This document shows, piece by piece, positions 13,086-26,100 of a stretch of 64,000 nucleotides of DNA. Positions within the stretch are counted from its first letter, which is position 1. Every line of letters begins with the position of its first letter. The stretch comes from Acholoe squamosa (lineage: Eukaryota; Annelida; Polychaeta; Phyllodocida; Polynoidae): the NCBI GenBank assembly GCA_949317995.1, contig OX439043.1, positions 44,893,560 through 44,957,559 on the forward strand, given 5' to 3'. The notes under the pieces were generated by a model that searched no databases, was not told the origin of the DNA, and saw only the letters and a program-made list of their open reading frames with translations. The position numbers and the translations under genes were made by a program.

Positions 13086-14009
13086 GGCCAGAGGCTAAAA
13101 GCTGTCTCTACTCCCAAAAAGTGTCACCCAACCTCCTCTTTGGCGCAACCCGTGCTTGCATTCCATGGTAAAGAAAACTTTGTCTTTTTCTGAGGAGGTG
13201 GTGGAGGAAACTCCATGAAATAAGGCTAAAGAACTACCCGCTGTGAAAAAAAAAGACCTATCTGAAAATGAAAGTCCATGTGTTTCCCAAAAACTGTAAA
13301 AGGTCTGAATAGCAGGGTAGGTCAGTGAGAGTCATTGCTGCAGGTTTAGAGAAAGTGAAAATCAACTAAGAGAATAATCAGCCGTCAAACAGAGGCTACT
13401 GAGCATCTAGTTGATATCAACGACCGCATAACTGGGGACCGGGAACAGATGCTCAATTTTCTCCAATCTACCCACGATAACCAGAAGCTCTTAATAAAAG
13501 GTTAGTAAATTCATCTTTTTATCTCCCTCCTGTCTGCCTTATATATAAATAGTGCAATAATTAGAGCAAGCTAAAAAAATCAATTTCAACTTAATGTCAC
13601 TTTATTTTGTAATATATGTGTACATATATGTAGAACTGTCTTAAATAACATACATTCTTTTGCTTGATGATTAAATATCTGTATCTCTCTTTCAGTTTCA
13701 ACTAGTTTGGCTTTCCACGTCGAGGGGGCCACAAAGAGCAGAGACAAGGGAACCAATCAAAGAGCCCACTACAGCAAAGCAGCATGGGTCTGCTCCTGGA
13801 GAGAAGGTTGTGAGTAACAAAATGAAGGCACAAGAAACTGTGAATGCTGAAAAGGATAGAGAAGGCCCTGCCCCACCCCACGTCCAGAAAGAGGTCTTTA
13901 AACCCCAGAGGCACATAGAGGAGGCCCTTACCCCTAATGAAAGTGATGCTAAATCCAAGCAGCCTCTTCCCATGGAGGAAACAACACCTGAGCAGGAGGT
14001 GGCACTGAC

Positions 14010-14015
14010 ACTAAT
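14010..14015. repeat. Target-site duplication, left copy (ACTAAT)
   Basis: The six bases ACTAAT directly abut the first base of the left terminal inverted repeat and recur at 52874-52879 directly after the right repeat. Six-bp duplications are the known hallmark of Polinton integration. Confidence 0.9.
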
Positions 14016-14116
14016 AGTAGTATATATATAGGTCTTCTTTGGATATTTTCCAAAAAAATATCCAAAGAAGACCTATATTTTTAGAATATCCAAAAAATAC
14101 CTATTATTTTGGATAA
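14016..14116 (+). repeat. Left terminal inverted repeat with internal hairpin
   Basis: Matches the reverse complement of 52774-52873 over ~100 bp with about four differences. It contains a perfect inverted pair (14026-14048 with 14056-14078, 23-bp stem, 7-nt loop) starting 10 bp from the element end, so the terminus can fold into a long hairpin. Confidence 0.92.
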
Positions 14117-14355
14117 GGGCATTTTATTTTTGCATAAGTATTATGCCAACCATACGAGTATTTTTGATTATAAGCCACACCCTGGCAATCCCTTAGTGAA
14201 GTTTATATTACTTGCTAGGCCCACATTCATGCATTATGACGACCGATGGGTATGATGCATCAATGCATTAGTGACCACTTTAAGGTTTAATATAATCCCT
14301 ATTTATTTTCTCTTATACTTAAGATAATCAATATAGGTGCATTGTAGCAAGGCAT
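14117..14355. other. Left subterminal AT-rich DNA, no gene seen
   Basis: About 240 bp between the terminal repeat and the fold-back unit. I see no ORF, repeat or recognisable signal. Confidence 0.4.
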
Positions 14356-16955
14356 TTGATTTATATCCTAAAGTCTGGGAACGTAACTGACATTTGACCC
14401 TGGATCTTTAGCTCTGTAAAGATAAGTCATGATACAAAACTGCATCATACTCACCGGTCACAATATAGTGATAAAATATAGTAATAAATTGCTAACATAT
14501 CAACCTTCTTGGAAATTACATAGAGTGCCTTTATCAAAAATTAGCTGACACTCTCACCAACACTGTATTAATGCATTTTAACAATCAATGCGCAGTGCTT
14601 TCATGCACAAGCAACCCTTAAAGGATTTTAGCGTCATGGGAAAACAAACAGATGTTTAACCAACATAGGGGTGCATGACACTCAATATTCAAAGTGATGC
14701 AATGGTGTGCTGTGTTACATTAGTTAATGTGCTAACACAGCATGCCTCATTAACAATTTATATAAAGCTTAAATAAGATATAGCCAGCACTTTTCTAGCA
14801 TTTTAGATATAGCTAGCACTTTCCTAGCATTTTATTAATGTACTGTCATAATCTATAGCCATAACAAATTACTGCATCAGCAGCACTTAAATGGTAAAGG
14901 AAAATTTATTGCTTTGTCCTAAAGAATAAGATTCTTCCAATGACGCAGTGAATAAACACCAGTTCACTGACTTGATATGTTTAGCTAGTAGTATAACGAT
15001 TAAATTGTACAGGGAAACAAAAATATCTAAGTAAATATCCAAATTTTGACTGAAATACATAATCTTAATTGGAATTTAGGCCTATACCTAAGCTTATTTT
15101 TAAAGCCTGGCTTATATTAAACCTAAAAGGCATCTTAACCAGGCTTATAAACGAGGCATGCTTATATATTGGGGCCAGGCTTATATTTAAAAAAAAGCAT
15201 TTTAAGCCTCTAAAAGGTCTACTGTGGCTCATAACATCTCCAAGATTGTCAGGGTGCGGCTTATAAAGAAAAATACCTCGTCAAGCATTTCGAGTCTCTG
15301 AAAGGTCTACTGTGGCTTATAGCATCTCTAAGATTACCGGGGTGCGGCTTATAATTAAAAATACCCATCAAGCATTTTAAACCTCTTGAGTTAATACATA
15401 AATTCGAATCTAAAATGGTACCCTCAATTTTGACTGAAATACATAATCTTAATTGGAATTCCAGCCTATACCCAAGCATATTTTTAAAGCCTGGCTTATA
15501 TTACACCCAAAAGACCTCTTAACCAGGCTTATAAAACAAGGCAGGCTTATATTTGAGGCCAGGCTTATATTATAAAAAAATACGGTATATCAAGCATTTT
15601 TAGCCTCTAAAAGGTCTACTACGGCTTATAACATTTTCAGGATTGTCAGGGTGCGGCTTATAAACAAAAATACCCCGTCAAGCATTTCGAGCCTTAAAAA
15701 GGTCTACTGCGGCTTATAGCATTTCGAAGATTGCCAGGGTGCGGCTTATAAACAAAAATACCCCGTCAAGCATTTCGAGTCTCTGAAAGGTCTACTGCGG
15801 CTTATAGCATCTCCAAGATTACCGGGGTGCGGCTTATAATCAAAAATACCCATCAAGCATTTTAAACCTCTTGAGTTGATACATAAATTCGAATCTAAAA
15901 TGGTACCCTCAATTTTGACTGAAATACATAATCTTAATTGGAATTCCAGCCTATACCCAAGCATATTTTTAAAGCCTGGCTTATATTACACCCAAAAGAC
16001 CTCTTAACCAGGCTTATAAATGAGGCAGGCTTATATTTGAGGCCAGGCTTATATTATAAAAAAATAGGTATATCAAGCATTTTTAGCCTCTAAAAGGTCT
16101 ACTACGACTTATAACATTTTCAGGATTGTCAGGGTGCGGCTTATAAACAAAAATACCCCGTCAAGCATTTCCAGCCTTAAAAAGGTCTACTGCGGCTTAT
16201 AGCATTTCGAAGATTGCCAGGGTGTGGCTTATAAACAAAAATACCCCGTCAAGCATTTCAAGTCTCTGAAAGGTCTACTGCGGCTTATAGCATCTCCAAG
16301 GTTACCGGGGTGCGGCTTATTATCAAAAATACCCATCAAGCATTTTAAACCTCCTGAGTGGATACATAAATTCGAATCTAAAATGGTACCCTCAATTTTG
16401 ACTGAAATACATAATCTTAATTAGAATTTTGGCCTATACCTAAGCTTATTTTTAAAGCCTGGCTTATATTACACCCAAAAGACCTCTTAACCAGGCTTAT
16501 AAACGAGGCAGGCTTATATTTGAGACCAGGCTTATATTAAAACAAATACGGTATATCAAGTATTTTAAGCCTCTGAAAGGTCAACTGCGGCTTATAACAT
16601 CTCCAAGATATTGAGTGTCATGCACCCCTGTGTTGGTTAAACATCTGATTGTTTTCCCATGACACTAAAATCCTTTAAGGGTTGCTTGTGCATGAAAGCA
16701 CTGCGCATTGATTGTTAAGATGCATTAATACAGTGTTGGTGAGAGTGTCAGCTAATTTTTGATAAAGGCACTCTATGTAATTTCCAAGAAGGTTGATATG
16801 TTAGCAATTTATTACTATATTTTATCACTATATTGTGACTGGTGAGTATGATGCAGTTTTGTATCATGACCTACCTTTACAGAGCTAAGGATCCAGGGTC
16901 AAATGTCAGTTACTTTCCCAGACTTTAGGATAAACAAGAATATAAATCATATGTC
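14356..16955. repeat. Fold-back unit: ~340-bp inverted arms around a tandem array
   Basis: 14356-14687 and 16608-16955 are inverted copies of each other with a few substitutions and a small indel near the outer end. The ~1.9-kb interior begins with AT-rich DNA, including a duplicated 29-bp word near 14780-14840, and is otherwise filled by the 485-bp array. This is the architecture of a fold-back or MITE-like insertion nested in the Polinton. I could not identify a target-site duplication. Confidence 0.75.
15045..16560 (+). repeat. Tandem array, period ~485 bp
   Basis: The marker TTGACTGAAATACATAATC recurs at about 15047, 15430, 15915 and 16400, i.e. at spacings of 383, 485 and 485. Units are rich in GGCTTATA words (GGCCAGGCTTATATT, GTGCGGCTTATA). 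Reading frames inside it repeat with the unit and do not look like genes. Confidence 0.85.
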
Positions 16956-18470
16956 GACTGGCTACGTTTCCCACACAACAGAAAGACGCAGTTCTTCCTT
17001 CTTGGAATTTTCCATTTAACCCCAGCCCTGTCTACTCTAAGTACCACCCCCTGTGGTATGCTTTAGGTATGCGCGCACGATGAAAACGATCGTTTCGGCG
17101 AAATTCCACCGCTATGGAGCCAGAAATGACTTTAATTCGATGCAAACAAGCAAATAAGACCATAATCGATAGATACTCGCATGAAATTGGCTGTTTTTTC
17201 TTTCTACGTGCGAGATTCCACTCGTCAGCAACCAGCTATGAGTCATTTCCTTTAACCCCAGCCCTGTCTACTCTAAGTACCACCCTCTGTGGTATACTCT
17301 AGGTATGCGCGCACGGCGAAAACGATCGTTTCGGCGAAATTCCTGGGCTGTCCAGTCAAATATGACTTTAATTCGATGCAAATAAGGCCATTACAGATGA
17401 AGTTCCCGCAAGAAAATTAGTGAAATAGCTCATTTTCTCAGTCTTCACTGTATGTTTACTTTCTAGAACCTTCCATTCCACTCGCCGGCTACCAGCTATG
17501 GTTCATTTCCTTTAACCCCAGCCCTGTCTACTCTAAGTACCACCCCCTGTGGTATGCTTTAGGCATGTGCGCACGATGAAAACGATCGTTTCGGTGAAAT
17601 TCCACCGCTATGGAGCCAGAAATGACTTTAATTCGATGCAAACAGGCAAATAAGGCCGTAATTAACAGATAATCGCATGAAATTGGCTGCTGTTTCTTTT
17701 TACGTGCGAGATTCCACTCGCCGGCTACTAGCAATGAGCCCGTACCTAGAGCATACCACAGGTGGAGGTACTTAGAGTAGACAGGGCTGGGTTAAATGAC
17801 GCGCGCACGGCGAAAACGATCGTTTCGGCGAAATTCCACCGCTATGGAGCCAGAAATGACTTTAATTCGATGCAAACAAGCAAATAAGACCATAATCGAT
17901 AGATACTCGCATGAAATTGGCTGTTTTTTCTTTCTACGTGCGAGATTCCACTCGCCGGCTACCAGCTATGGTTCATTTCCTTTAACCCCAGCCCTGTCTA
18001 CTCTAAGTACCACCCCCTGTGGTATGCTTTAGGCATGCGCGCACGATGAAAACGATCGTTTCGGTGAAATTCCACCGCTATGGAGCCAGAAATGACTTTA
18101 ATTCGATGCAAACAGGCAAATAAGGCCGTAATTAACAGATAATCGCATGAAATTGGCTGCTGTTTCTTTTTACGTGCGAGATTCCACTCGCCGGCTACTA
18201 GCAATGAGCCCGTACCTAGAGCATACCACAGGTGGAGGTACTTAGAGTAGACAGGGCTGGGTTAAATGACGCGCGCACGGCGAAAACGATCGTTTCGGCG
18301 AAATTCCAGCGCTGTCGAGTCAAATATCACTTTAATTAGATGCAAACAAGCAACTAAGGCCATAATAGATGAAGTTCCCGCAAGTAAATCAATAAAATCC
18401 CTCATTTTCTCAGTCTTCACTGTTTACTTTCTGGAACTTTCCCATAAGAACCGCTTCACCTTGTAATCTT
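16956..18470 (+). repeat. Tandem array, period ~234 bp, each unit with an AAACGATCGTTT dyad
   Basis: The 12-bp palindrome AAACGATCGTTT recurs near 17083, 17318, 17580, 17814, 18048 and 18284. Most steps are about 234 bp, with a 470-bp higher-order repeat. Each unit also carries a segment reading CCCTGTCTACTCTAAGTACC, and some copies of this word are inverted (near 17750 and 18220), giving further dyads. Reading frames are repeat-driven. Confidence 0.8.
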
Positions 18471-18667
18471 CCGCCAATTTTCCACTGTTTTCATTGTTGA
18501 ATTATAGGTATTTGAGACAATTGAAACACTCTTGCTTGTTATTACTCTGCTAATTATTCATAGGTTTGACAATTTTCTCTGTTATATAGCCTAAATTTGC
18601 TGAAATAACTGTTTTCAGAGAGGACTATTTAGCTCACTGGTTTGATTTTAACATGAGACTGAGTGCT

Positions 18668-18829
18668 GATTGGTTGATGCTGATTGGTTGAGATTCACAA
18701 GGGGGGCGGAGCTTATGGCTTTGGGTTTCCTATATAAGACAAGGAGTTTGCAGGCCTGTCGTAGTCACAGCTTGCATCACTGACCATCTTACATTGGGAC
18801 ATGGTGCACTGCTGAGACTATGCCTTTAG
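18668..18829 (+). promoter_or_regulatory. Promoter-leader module, copy 1
   Basis: Two inverted CCAAT boxes (ATTGG near 18669 and 18683), a GC box (GGGGCGG near 18703), a TATA box TATATAAG at 18731-18738, then a ~70-90-nt leader. The leader ends with CCTTTAG followed by GTTAGT at 18830, a usable splice donor. Order and spacing fit a vertebrate/invertebrate Pol II core promoter. The leader holds an ATG at 18820, nine bases before the donor. Confidence 0.65.
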
Positions 18830-21800
18830 GTTAGTCCATTTTTGAGTTAGACTTAGAAAGGTTTTCAGCAGGCTAGGTATCCAGTGGGTTTAGTTTTAGA
18901 AATTATTTTCTGGTTAGGTGCTGGAAATTATCTGAGTTGGACTTAGAAAAGATTTTAGCAGATTAGGTATTCAGTGGGTTCAGTCTTAGAAATTATTTTC
19001 TGGTTAGGTGCTGGAAATGGTTCAGTCTTAGAAATTATTTTCTGGTTAGGTGCTGGAAATTGCCTGAGTTGGACTTAGAAAAGATTTCAGCAAGCAAGAT
19101 ATTCAGGGGGTTCAGTCTTAAAAATTATTTTCTGGTTAGGTGCTGGAAATTGTCTGAGGACAGATACTGTACTATGAATTTGATCCTATAGGAATTAACA
19201 CTGGAAGGTGAATTACTGGATTGTTACACACTGGATTATGGTGACTTGACTGTAAGTGATTTCCTGTTTGTCTCAACCAGTGGTCTTAGAAAAGTTTTCA
19301 GTCATTTTATACTAGTTTCTACTGCGTAAACATTTCAGGCATTCCACATTCTAAGTAAACAGCAAAGATTAATGATCAAGTAGACATTCCAGGCATTCCA
19401 CACTGCAAGTAAATAGCAATGATTAATGGTCGTGTAGACATTCCAGACATTCCGCACTGTGAGTAAACAATGAAGATTAATGACTAGGTAGACATTCTAG
19501 ACATTCCAGCCTGTGAGTAAATAGCAAAGATTAATGATCGTGTTGACATTCTAGACATTCCACACTGTAAGCAGAAATTATTTTCTGGTTAGGCTGGAAA
19601 ATATTGCCTGAGTTGGACTTAGAAAGGATTTCTGCAGGCTAGGTACTTACTAGTTTTAGTTTCAAAAATTATTTTCTGGTTAGGTGCTGGAATATTGTGC
19701 CAGCTTGACTTAGAAAAGATTTCTGCAGGCTAGGTATTTAGTGGGTTCAGTCTTAGGAATTATTTTTTGGTTAGGTGCCGGAAATTGTTTGAGTTGGACT
19801 CAGAAAAGATTTGAGCAGAGTAGGTATTTAGTGGGAGAAAATATTTTCTGGTTAGGTGCTGGAAATTATGCTAGACAAGGTTTTCACGGGCTAGGTATTC
19901 CATGATTTTACTCATAGAAATTTCCTGTCTGTTTTAAACCAGTGGTCTTAGGGCTGCTCAATGCTAGCTCCTACCTCTCCTAGCCATTCTCCCTAGACCA
20001 TTCCTTCAGCTCCCCTGAGGTCTGCTACCGGCCTTATACCCCCTTGACCATCCTCTCAAGTCAGTCAGTTTGATCCCTTTTTCCTACCTCCCCAAACCTG
20101 TGGTTTTATTCTTAAAAATTTTCTAAGTTCTTTTCTGGTTAGGTGCTGGAAATTGTCTGAGTTGGACTCAGAAAAGATTTCAGCAGACTAGGTATTCAGT
20201 GGGGGAAATTATTTTCTGGTTAGGTGCTGGAAATTGTCTGAGTTGGACTCAGAAAAGATTTCAGCAGACTAGGTATTCAGTGGGGGAAATTATTTTCTGG
20301 TTAGGTGCTGGAAATTGTCTGAGTTGGACTCAGAAAAGATTTCAGCAGACTAGGTATTCAGAGGGGAAAATATTTTCTGGTTAGGTGCTGGAAATTATTC
20401 TAGACAAGGTTTTCGCAGGCTAGGTATTCCATGATTTTACTCATAGAAATTTCCTGCCTGTTTCAAACCAGTGGTCTTAGAAAAGTTTTCAGCTACTCAA
20501 TGCTAGCTCCTACCTCTCCTAACCATTCTCCCTTAACCATTCTCCCAGCTCCCCTGAGGTCTGCTACCGGTCTTATGCCTCCCCTAACCATCCTCTCAAG
20601 TCACTCAGGTTTGATCCCTTTCTCCTACCTCCCCAAACCTGTGGTTTTATTCTTAAAAATGTTCTAAGTCCTTTTCTGGTAAGGTGCTAGAAATTGTCTG
20701 AGTTGGACTCAGAAAAGATTTCAGCAGACTAGGTATTCAGTGGGGGAAATTATTTTCTGGTTAGGTGCTGGAATATTGTGCCAGCTTGACTTAGAAAAGA
20801 TTTCTGCAGGCTAGGTATTTAGTGGGTTCAGTCTTAGGAATTATTTTTTGGTTAGGTGCCGGAAATTGTTTGAGTTGGACTCAGAAAAGATTTCAGCAGA
20901 CTAGGTATTCAGTGGGGGAAATTATTTTCTGGTTAGGTGCTAGAAATTGTCTGAGTTGGACTCAGAAAAGATTTCAGCAGACTAGGTATTCAGTGGGGGA
21001 AATTATTTTCTGGTTAGGTGCTGGAAATTGTCTGAGTTGGACTCAGAAAAGATTTCAGCAGACTAGGTATTCAGAGGGGAAAATATTTTCTGGTTAGGTG
21101 CTGGAAATTATGCTAGACAAGGTTTTCACGGGCTAGGTATTCCATGATTTTACTCATAGAAATTTCCTGTCTGTTTTAAACCAGTGGTCTTAGGGCTGCT
21201 CAATGCTAGCTCCTACCTCTCCTAGCCATTCTCCCTAGACCATTCCTTCAGCTCCCCTGAGGTCTGCTACCGGCCTTATACCCCCTTGACCATCCTCTCA
21301 AGTCAGTCAGTTTGATCCCTTTTTCCTACCTCCCCAAACCTGTGGTTTTATTCTTAAAAATTTTCTAAGTTCTTTTCTGGTTAGGTGCTGGAAATTGTCT
21401 GAGTTGGACTCAGAAAAGATTTCAGCAGACTAGGTATTCAGTGGGGGAAATTATTTTCTGGTTAGGTGCTAGAAATTGTCTGAGTTGGACTCAGAAAAGA
21501 TTTCAGCAGACTAGGTATTCAGTGGGGGAAATTATTTTCTGGTTAGGTGCTGGAAATTGTCTGAGTTGGACTCAGAAAAGATTTCAGCAGACTAGGTATT
21601 CAGAGGGGAAAATATTTTCTGGTTAGGTGCTGGAAATTATTCTAGACAAGGTTTTCGCAGGCTAGGTATTCCATGATTTTACTCATAGAAATTTCCTGCC
21701 TGTTTCAAACCAGTGGTCTTAGAAAAGTTTTCAGCTACTCAATGCTAGCTCCTACCTCTCCTAACCATTCTCCCTTAACCATTCTCCCAGCTCCCCTGAG

Positions 21801-22974
21801 GTCTGCTACCGGTCTTATGCCTCCCCTAACCATCCTCTCAAGTCACTCAGGTTTGATCCCTTTCTCCTACCTCCTCAAACCTGTGGTTTTATTCTTAAAA
21901 ATGTTCTAAGTCCTTTTCTGGTAAGGTGCTAGAAATTGTCTGAGTTGGACTCAGAAAAGATTTCAGCAGACTAGGTATTCAGTGGGGGAAATTATTTTCT
22001 GGTTAGGTGCTGGAAATTGTCTGAGTTGGATTTAGAAAGGTTTATTGCACACTAAGTTTTCAGTGGTCTTAGTTTCAAAATCATTTTCTGGTTAGGTGCT
22101 GAAAATTATTGTTTGAGTTGGACTGGATTATTAAGGACAGATACAGTATTACATATCTGATCTCATGAGAATTAATACTGGATTATTGTGACTTCACTGT
22201 AAGTGATTTTCCTGTTTGTTTAAACCAGTGGTCTTAGAAAAGTTTTCAGTCATTTAATACTAGTTTCTACTGCGTAAACATTTTAGGCAGGTTTGATCCC
22301 TTTTTCCTACCTCCTCAAACCTGTGGTTTTATTCTTAAAAGTCCTTTTCTAGTTAGGTGCTGGAATTTGTCTGAGTTGGACTCAGAAAAGATTTCAGCAG
22401 ACTAGGTATTCAGTGGGGGAAATTATTTTCTGGTTAGGTACTGGAATTTGTCTGAGTTGGACTCAGAAAAAGATTTCAGCAGACTAGGTATTCAGTGGGA
22501 GAAATTATTTTCTGGTTAGGTGCTGGAAATTATGCTAGACAAGGTTTTTACGGGCTAGGTAATTTCCTGTCTGTTTTAAACCAGTGGCGAAAACGATCGT
22601 TTCGGCGAAATTCCAGCGCTGTCGAGTCAAATATCACTTTAATTAGATGCAAACAAGCAACTAAGGCCATAATAGATGAAGTTCCCGCAAGTAAATCAAT
22701 AAAATCCCTCATTTTCTCAGTCTTCACTGTTTACTTTCTGGAACTTTCCCATAAGAACCGCTTCACCTTGTAATCTTCCGCCAATTTTCCACTGTTTTCA
22801 TTGTTGAATTATAGGTATTTGAGACAATTGAAACACTCTTGCTTGTTATTACTCTGCTAATTATTCATAGGTTTGACAATTTTCTCTGTTATATAGCCTA
22901 AATTTGCTGAAATAACTGTTTTCAGAGAGGACTATTTAGCTCACTGGTTTGATTTTAACATGAGACTGAGTGCT

Positions 22975-23136
22975 GATTGGTTGATGCTGATTGGTTGAGA
23001 TTCACAAGGGGGGCGGAGCTTATGGCTTTGGGTTTCCTATATAAGACAAGGAGTTTGCAGGCCTGTCGTAGTCACAGCTTGCATCACTGACCATCTTACA
23101 TTGGGACATGGTGCACTGCTGAGACTATGCCTTTAG
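22975..23136 (+). promoter_or_regulatory. Promoter-leader module, copy 2
   Basis: Near-identical copy of the module at 18668-18829: two inverted CCAAT boxes, GC box, TATATAAG at 23038-23045, leader with ATG at 23127, and CCTTTAG/GTTAGT donor at 23137. It is part of the 4.3-kb-offset duplication. Confidence 0.65.
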
Positions 23137-26100
23137 GTTAGTCCATTTTTGAGTTAGACTTAGAAAGGTTTTCAGCAGGCTAGGTATCCAGTGGGTTTAG
23201 TTTTAGAAATTATTTTCTGGTTAGGTGCTGGAAATTATCTGAGTTGGACTTAGAAAAGATTTTAGCAGATTAGGTATTCAGTGGGTTCAGTCTTAGAAAT
23301 TATTTTCTGGTTAGGTGCTGGAAATGGTTCAGTCTTAGAAATTATTTTCTGGTTAGGTGCTGGAAATTGCCTGAGGACAGATACTGTACTATGAATTTGA
23401 TCCTATAGGAATTAACACTGGAAGGTGAATTACTGGATTGTTACACACTGGATTATGGTGACTTGACTGTAAGTGATTTCCTGTTTGTCTCAACCAGTGG
23501 TCTTAGAAAAGTTTTCAGTCATTTCATACTAGTTTCTACTGCGTAAACATTTCAGGCATTCCACATTCTAAGTAAACAGCAAAGATTAATGATCAAGTAG
23601 ACATTCCAGGCATTCCACACTGCAAGTAAATAGCAATGATTAATGGTCGTGTAGACATTCCAGACATTCCGCACTGTGAGTAAACAATGAAGATTAATGA
23701 CTAGGTAGACATTCTAGACATTCCAGCCTGTGAGTAAATAGCAAAGATTAATGATCGTGTTGACATTCTAGACATTCCACACTGTAAGCAGAAATTATTT
23801 TCTGGTTAGGCTGGAAAATATTGCCTGAGTTGGACTTAGAAAGGATTTCTGCAGGCTAGGTACTTACTAGTTTTAGTTTCAAAAATTATTTTCTGGTTAG
23901 GTGCTGGAATATTGTGCCAGCTTGACTTAGAAAAGATTTCTGCAGGCTAGGTATTTAGTGGGTTCAGTCTTAGGAATTATTTTTTGGTTAGGTGCCGGAA
24001 ATTGTTTGAGTTGGACTCAGAAAAGATTTGAGCAGAGTAGGTATTTAGTGGGAGAAAATATTTTCTGGTTAGGTGCTGGAAATTATGCTAGACAAGGTTT
24101 TCACGGGCTAGGTATTCCATGATTTTACTCATAGAAATTTCCTGTCTGTTTTAAACCAGTGGTCTTAGGGCTGCTCAATGCAGGCTCCTACCTCTCCTAG
24201 CCATTCTCCCTAGACCATTCCTTCAGCTCCCCTGAGGTCTGCTACCGGCCTTATACCCCCTTGACCATCCTCTCAAGTCAGTCAGTTTGATCCCTTTTTC
24301 CTACCTCCCCAAACCTGTGGTTTTATTCTTAAAAATTTTCTAAGTTCTTTTCTGGTTAGGTGCTGGAAATTGTCTGAGTTGGACTCAGAAAAGATTTCAG
24401 CAGACTAGGTATTCAGTGGGGGAAATTATTTTCTGGTTAGGTGCTGGAAATTGTCTGAGTTGGAGTCAGAAAAGATTTCAGCAGACTAGGTATTCAGAGG
24501 GGAAAATATTTTCTGGTTAGGTGCTGGAAATTATTCTAGACAAGGTTTTCGCAGGCTAGGTATTCCATGATTTTACTCATAGAAATTTCCTGCCTGTTTC
24601 AAACCAGTGGTCTTAGAAAAGTTTTCAGCTACTCAATGCTAGCTCCTACCTCTCCTAACCATTCTCCCTTAACCATTCTCCCAGCTCCCCTGAGGTCTGC
24701 TACCGGTCTTATGCCTCCCCTAACCATCCTCTCAAGTCACTCAGGTTTGATCCCTTTCTCCTACCTCCCCAAACCTGTGGTTTTATTCTTAAAAATGTTC
24801 TAAGTCCTTTTCTGGTAAGGTGCTAGAAATTGTCTGAGTTGGACTCAGAAAAGATTTCAGCAGACTAGGTATTCAGTGGGGGAAATTATTTTCTGGTTAG
24901 GTGCTGGAATATTGTGCCAGCTTGACTTAGAAAAGATTTCTGCAGGCTAGGTATTTAGTGGGTTCAGTCTTAGGAATTATTTTTTGGTTAGGTGCCGGAA
25001 ATTGTTTGAGTTGGACTCAGAAAAGATTTGAGCAGAGTAGGTATTTAGTGGGAGAAAATATTTTCTGGTTAGGTGCTGGAAATTATGCTAGACAAGGTTT
25101 TCACGGGCTAGGTATTCCATGATTTTACTCATAGAAATTTCCTGTCTGTTTTAAACCAGTGGTCTTAGGGCTGCTCAATGCTAGCTCCTACCTCTCCTAG
25201 CCATTCTCCCTAGACCATTCCTTCAGCTCCCCTGAGGTCTGCTACCGGCCTTATACCCCCTTGACCATCCTCTCAAGTCAGTCAGTTTGATCCCTTTTTC
25301 CTACCTCCCCAAACCTGTGGTTTTATTCTTAAAAATTTTCTAAGTTCTTTTCTGGTTAGGTGCTGGAAATTGTCTGAGTTGGACTCAGAAAAGATTTCAG
25401 CAGACTAGGTATTCAGTGGGGAAATTATTTTCTGGTTAGGTGCTAGAAATTGTCTGAGTTGGACTCAGAAAAGATTTCAGCAGACTAGGTATTCAGTGGG
25501 GGAAATTATTTTCTGGTTAGGTGCTGGAAATTGTCTGAGTTGGACTCAGAAAAGATTTCAGCAGACTAGGTATTCAGAGGGGAAAATATTTTCTGGTTAG
25601 GTGCTGGAAATTATGCTAGACAAGGTTTTCACGGGCTAGGTATTCCATAATTTTACTCATAGAAATTTCCTGTCTGTTTTAAACCAGTGGTCTTAGGGCT
25701 GCTCAATGCTAGCTCCTACCTCTCCTAGCCATTCTCCCTAGACCATTCCTTCAGCTCCCCTGAGGTCTGCTACCGGCCTTATACCCCCTTGACCATCCTC
25801 TCAAGTCAGTCAGTTTGATCCCTTTTTCCTACCTCCCCAAACCTGTGGTTTTATTCTTAAAAAATTTCTAAGTTCTTTTCTGGTTAGGTGCTGGAAATTG
25901 TCTGAGTTGGACTCAGAAAAGATTTCAGCAGACTAGGTATTCAGTGGGGGAAATTATTTTCTGGTTAGGTGCTAGAAATTGTCTGAGTTGGACTCAGAAA
26001 AGATTTCAGCAGACTAGGTATTCAGTGGGGGAAATTATTTTCTGGTTAGGTGCTGGAATATTGTGCCAGCTTGACTTAGAAAAGATTTCTGCAGGCTAGG

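Larger units (their letters stand above)
10441..14015 (+). pseudogene. Charged, probably DNA-binding accessory gene of a second Harbinger-like element, interrupted by the Polinton
   Basis: A spliced, Lys/Ser/Pro-rich gene. The first coding stretch (about 10441-10978) ends with YRWSEPENRSQFFQLL, which resembles a Myb/SANT or trihelix helix pattern, followed by a GTGAGT donor. Later coding-like exons lie at 11210-11305, about 11491-11712, about 13360-13501 (a helical segment with DINDRITGDREQMLNF, donor GTTAGT) and 13696-14015 (acceptor TCTTTCAG). The middle is tandemly duplicated, with stops and frame changes. The last exon is cut at the Polinton target site. Its continuation at 52880-53254 is open but one base out of phase. 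Function is inferred only from the Harbinger context. Confidence 0.5.

Noticed and set aside
15069..18466. Short frames on both strands in the 485-bp and 234-bp arrays
   Set aside because: Identical frames recur at the repeat period and have no domain signal.
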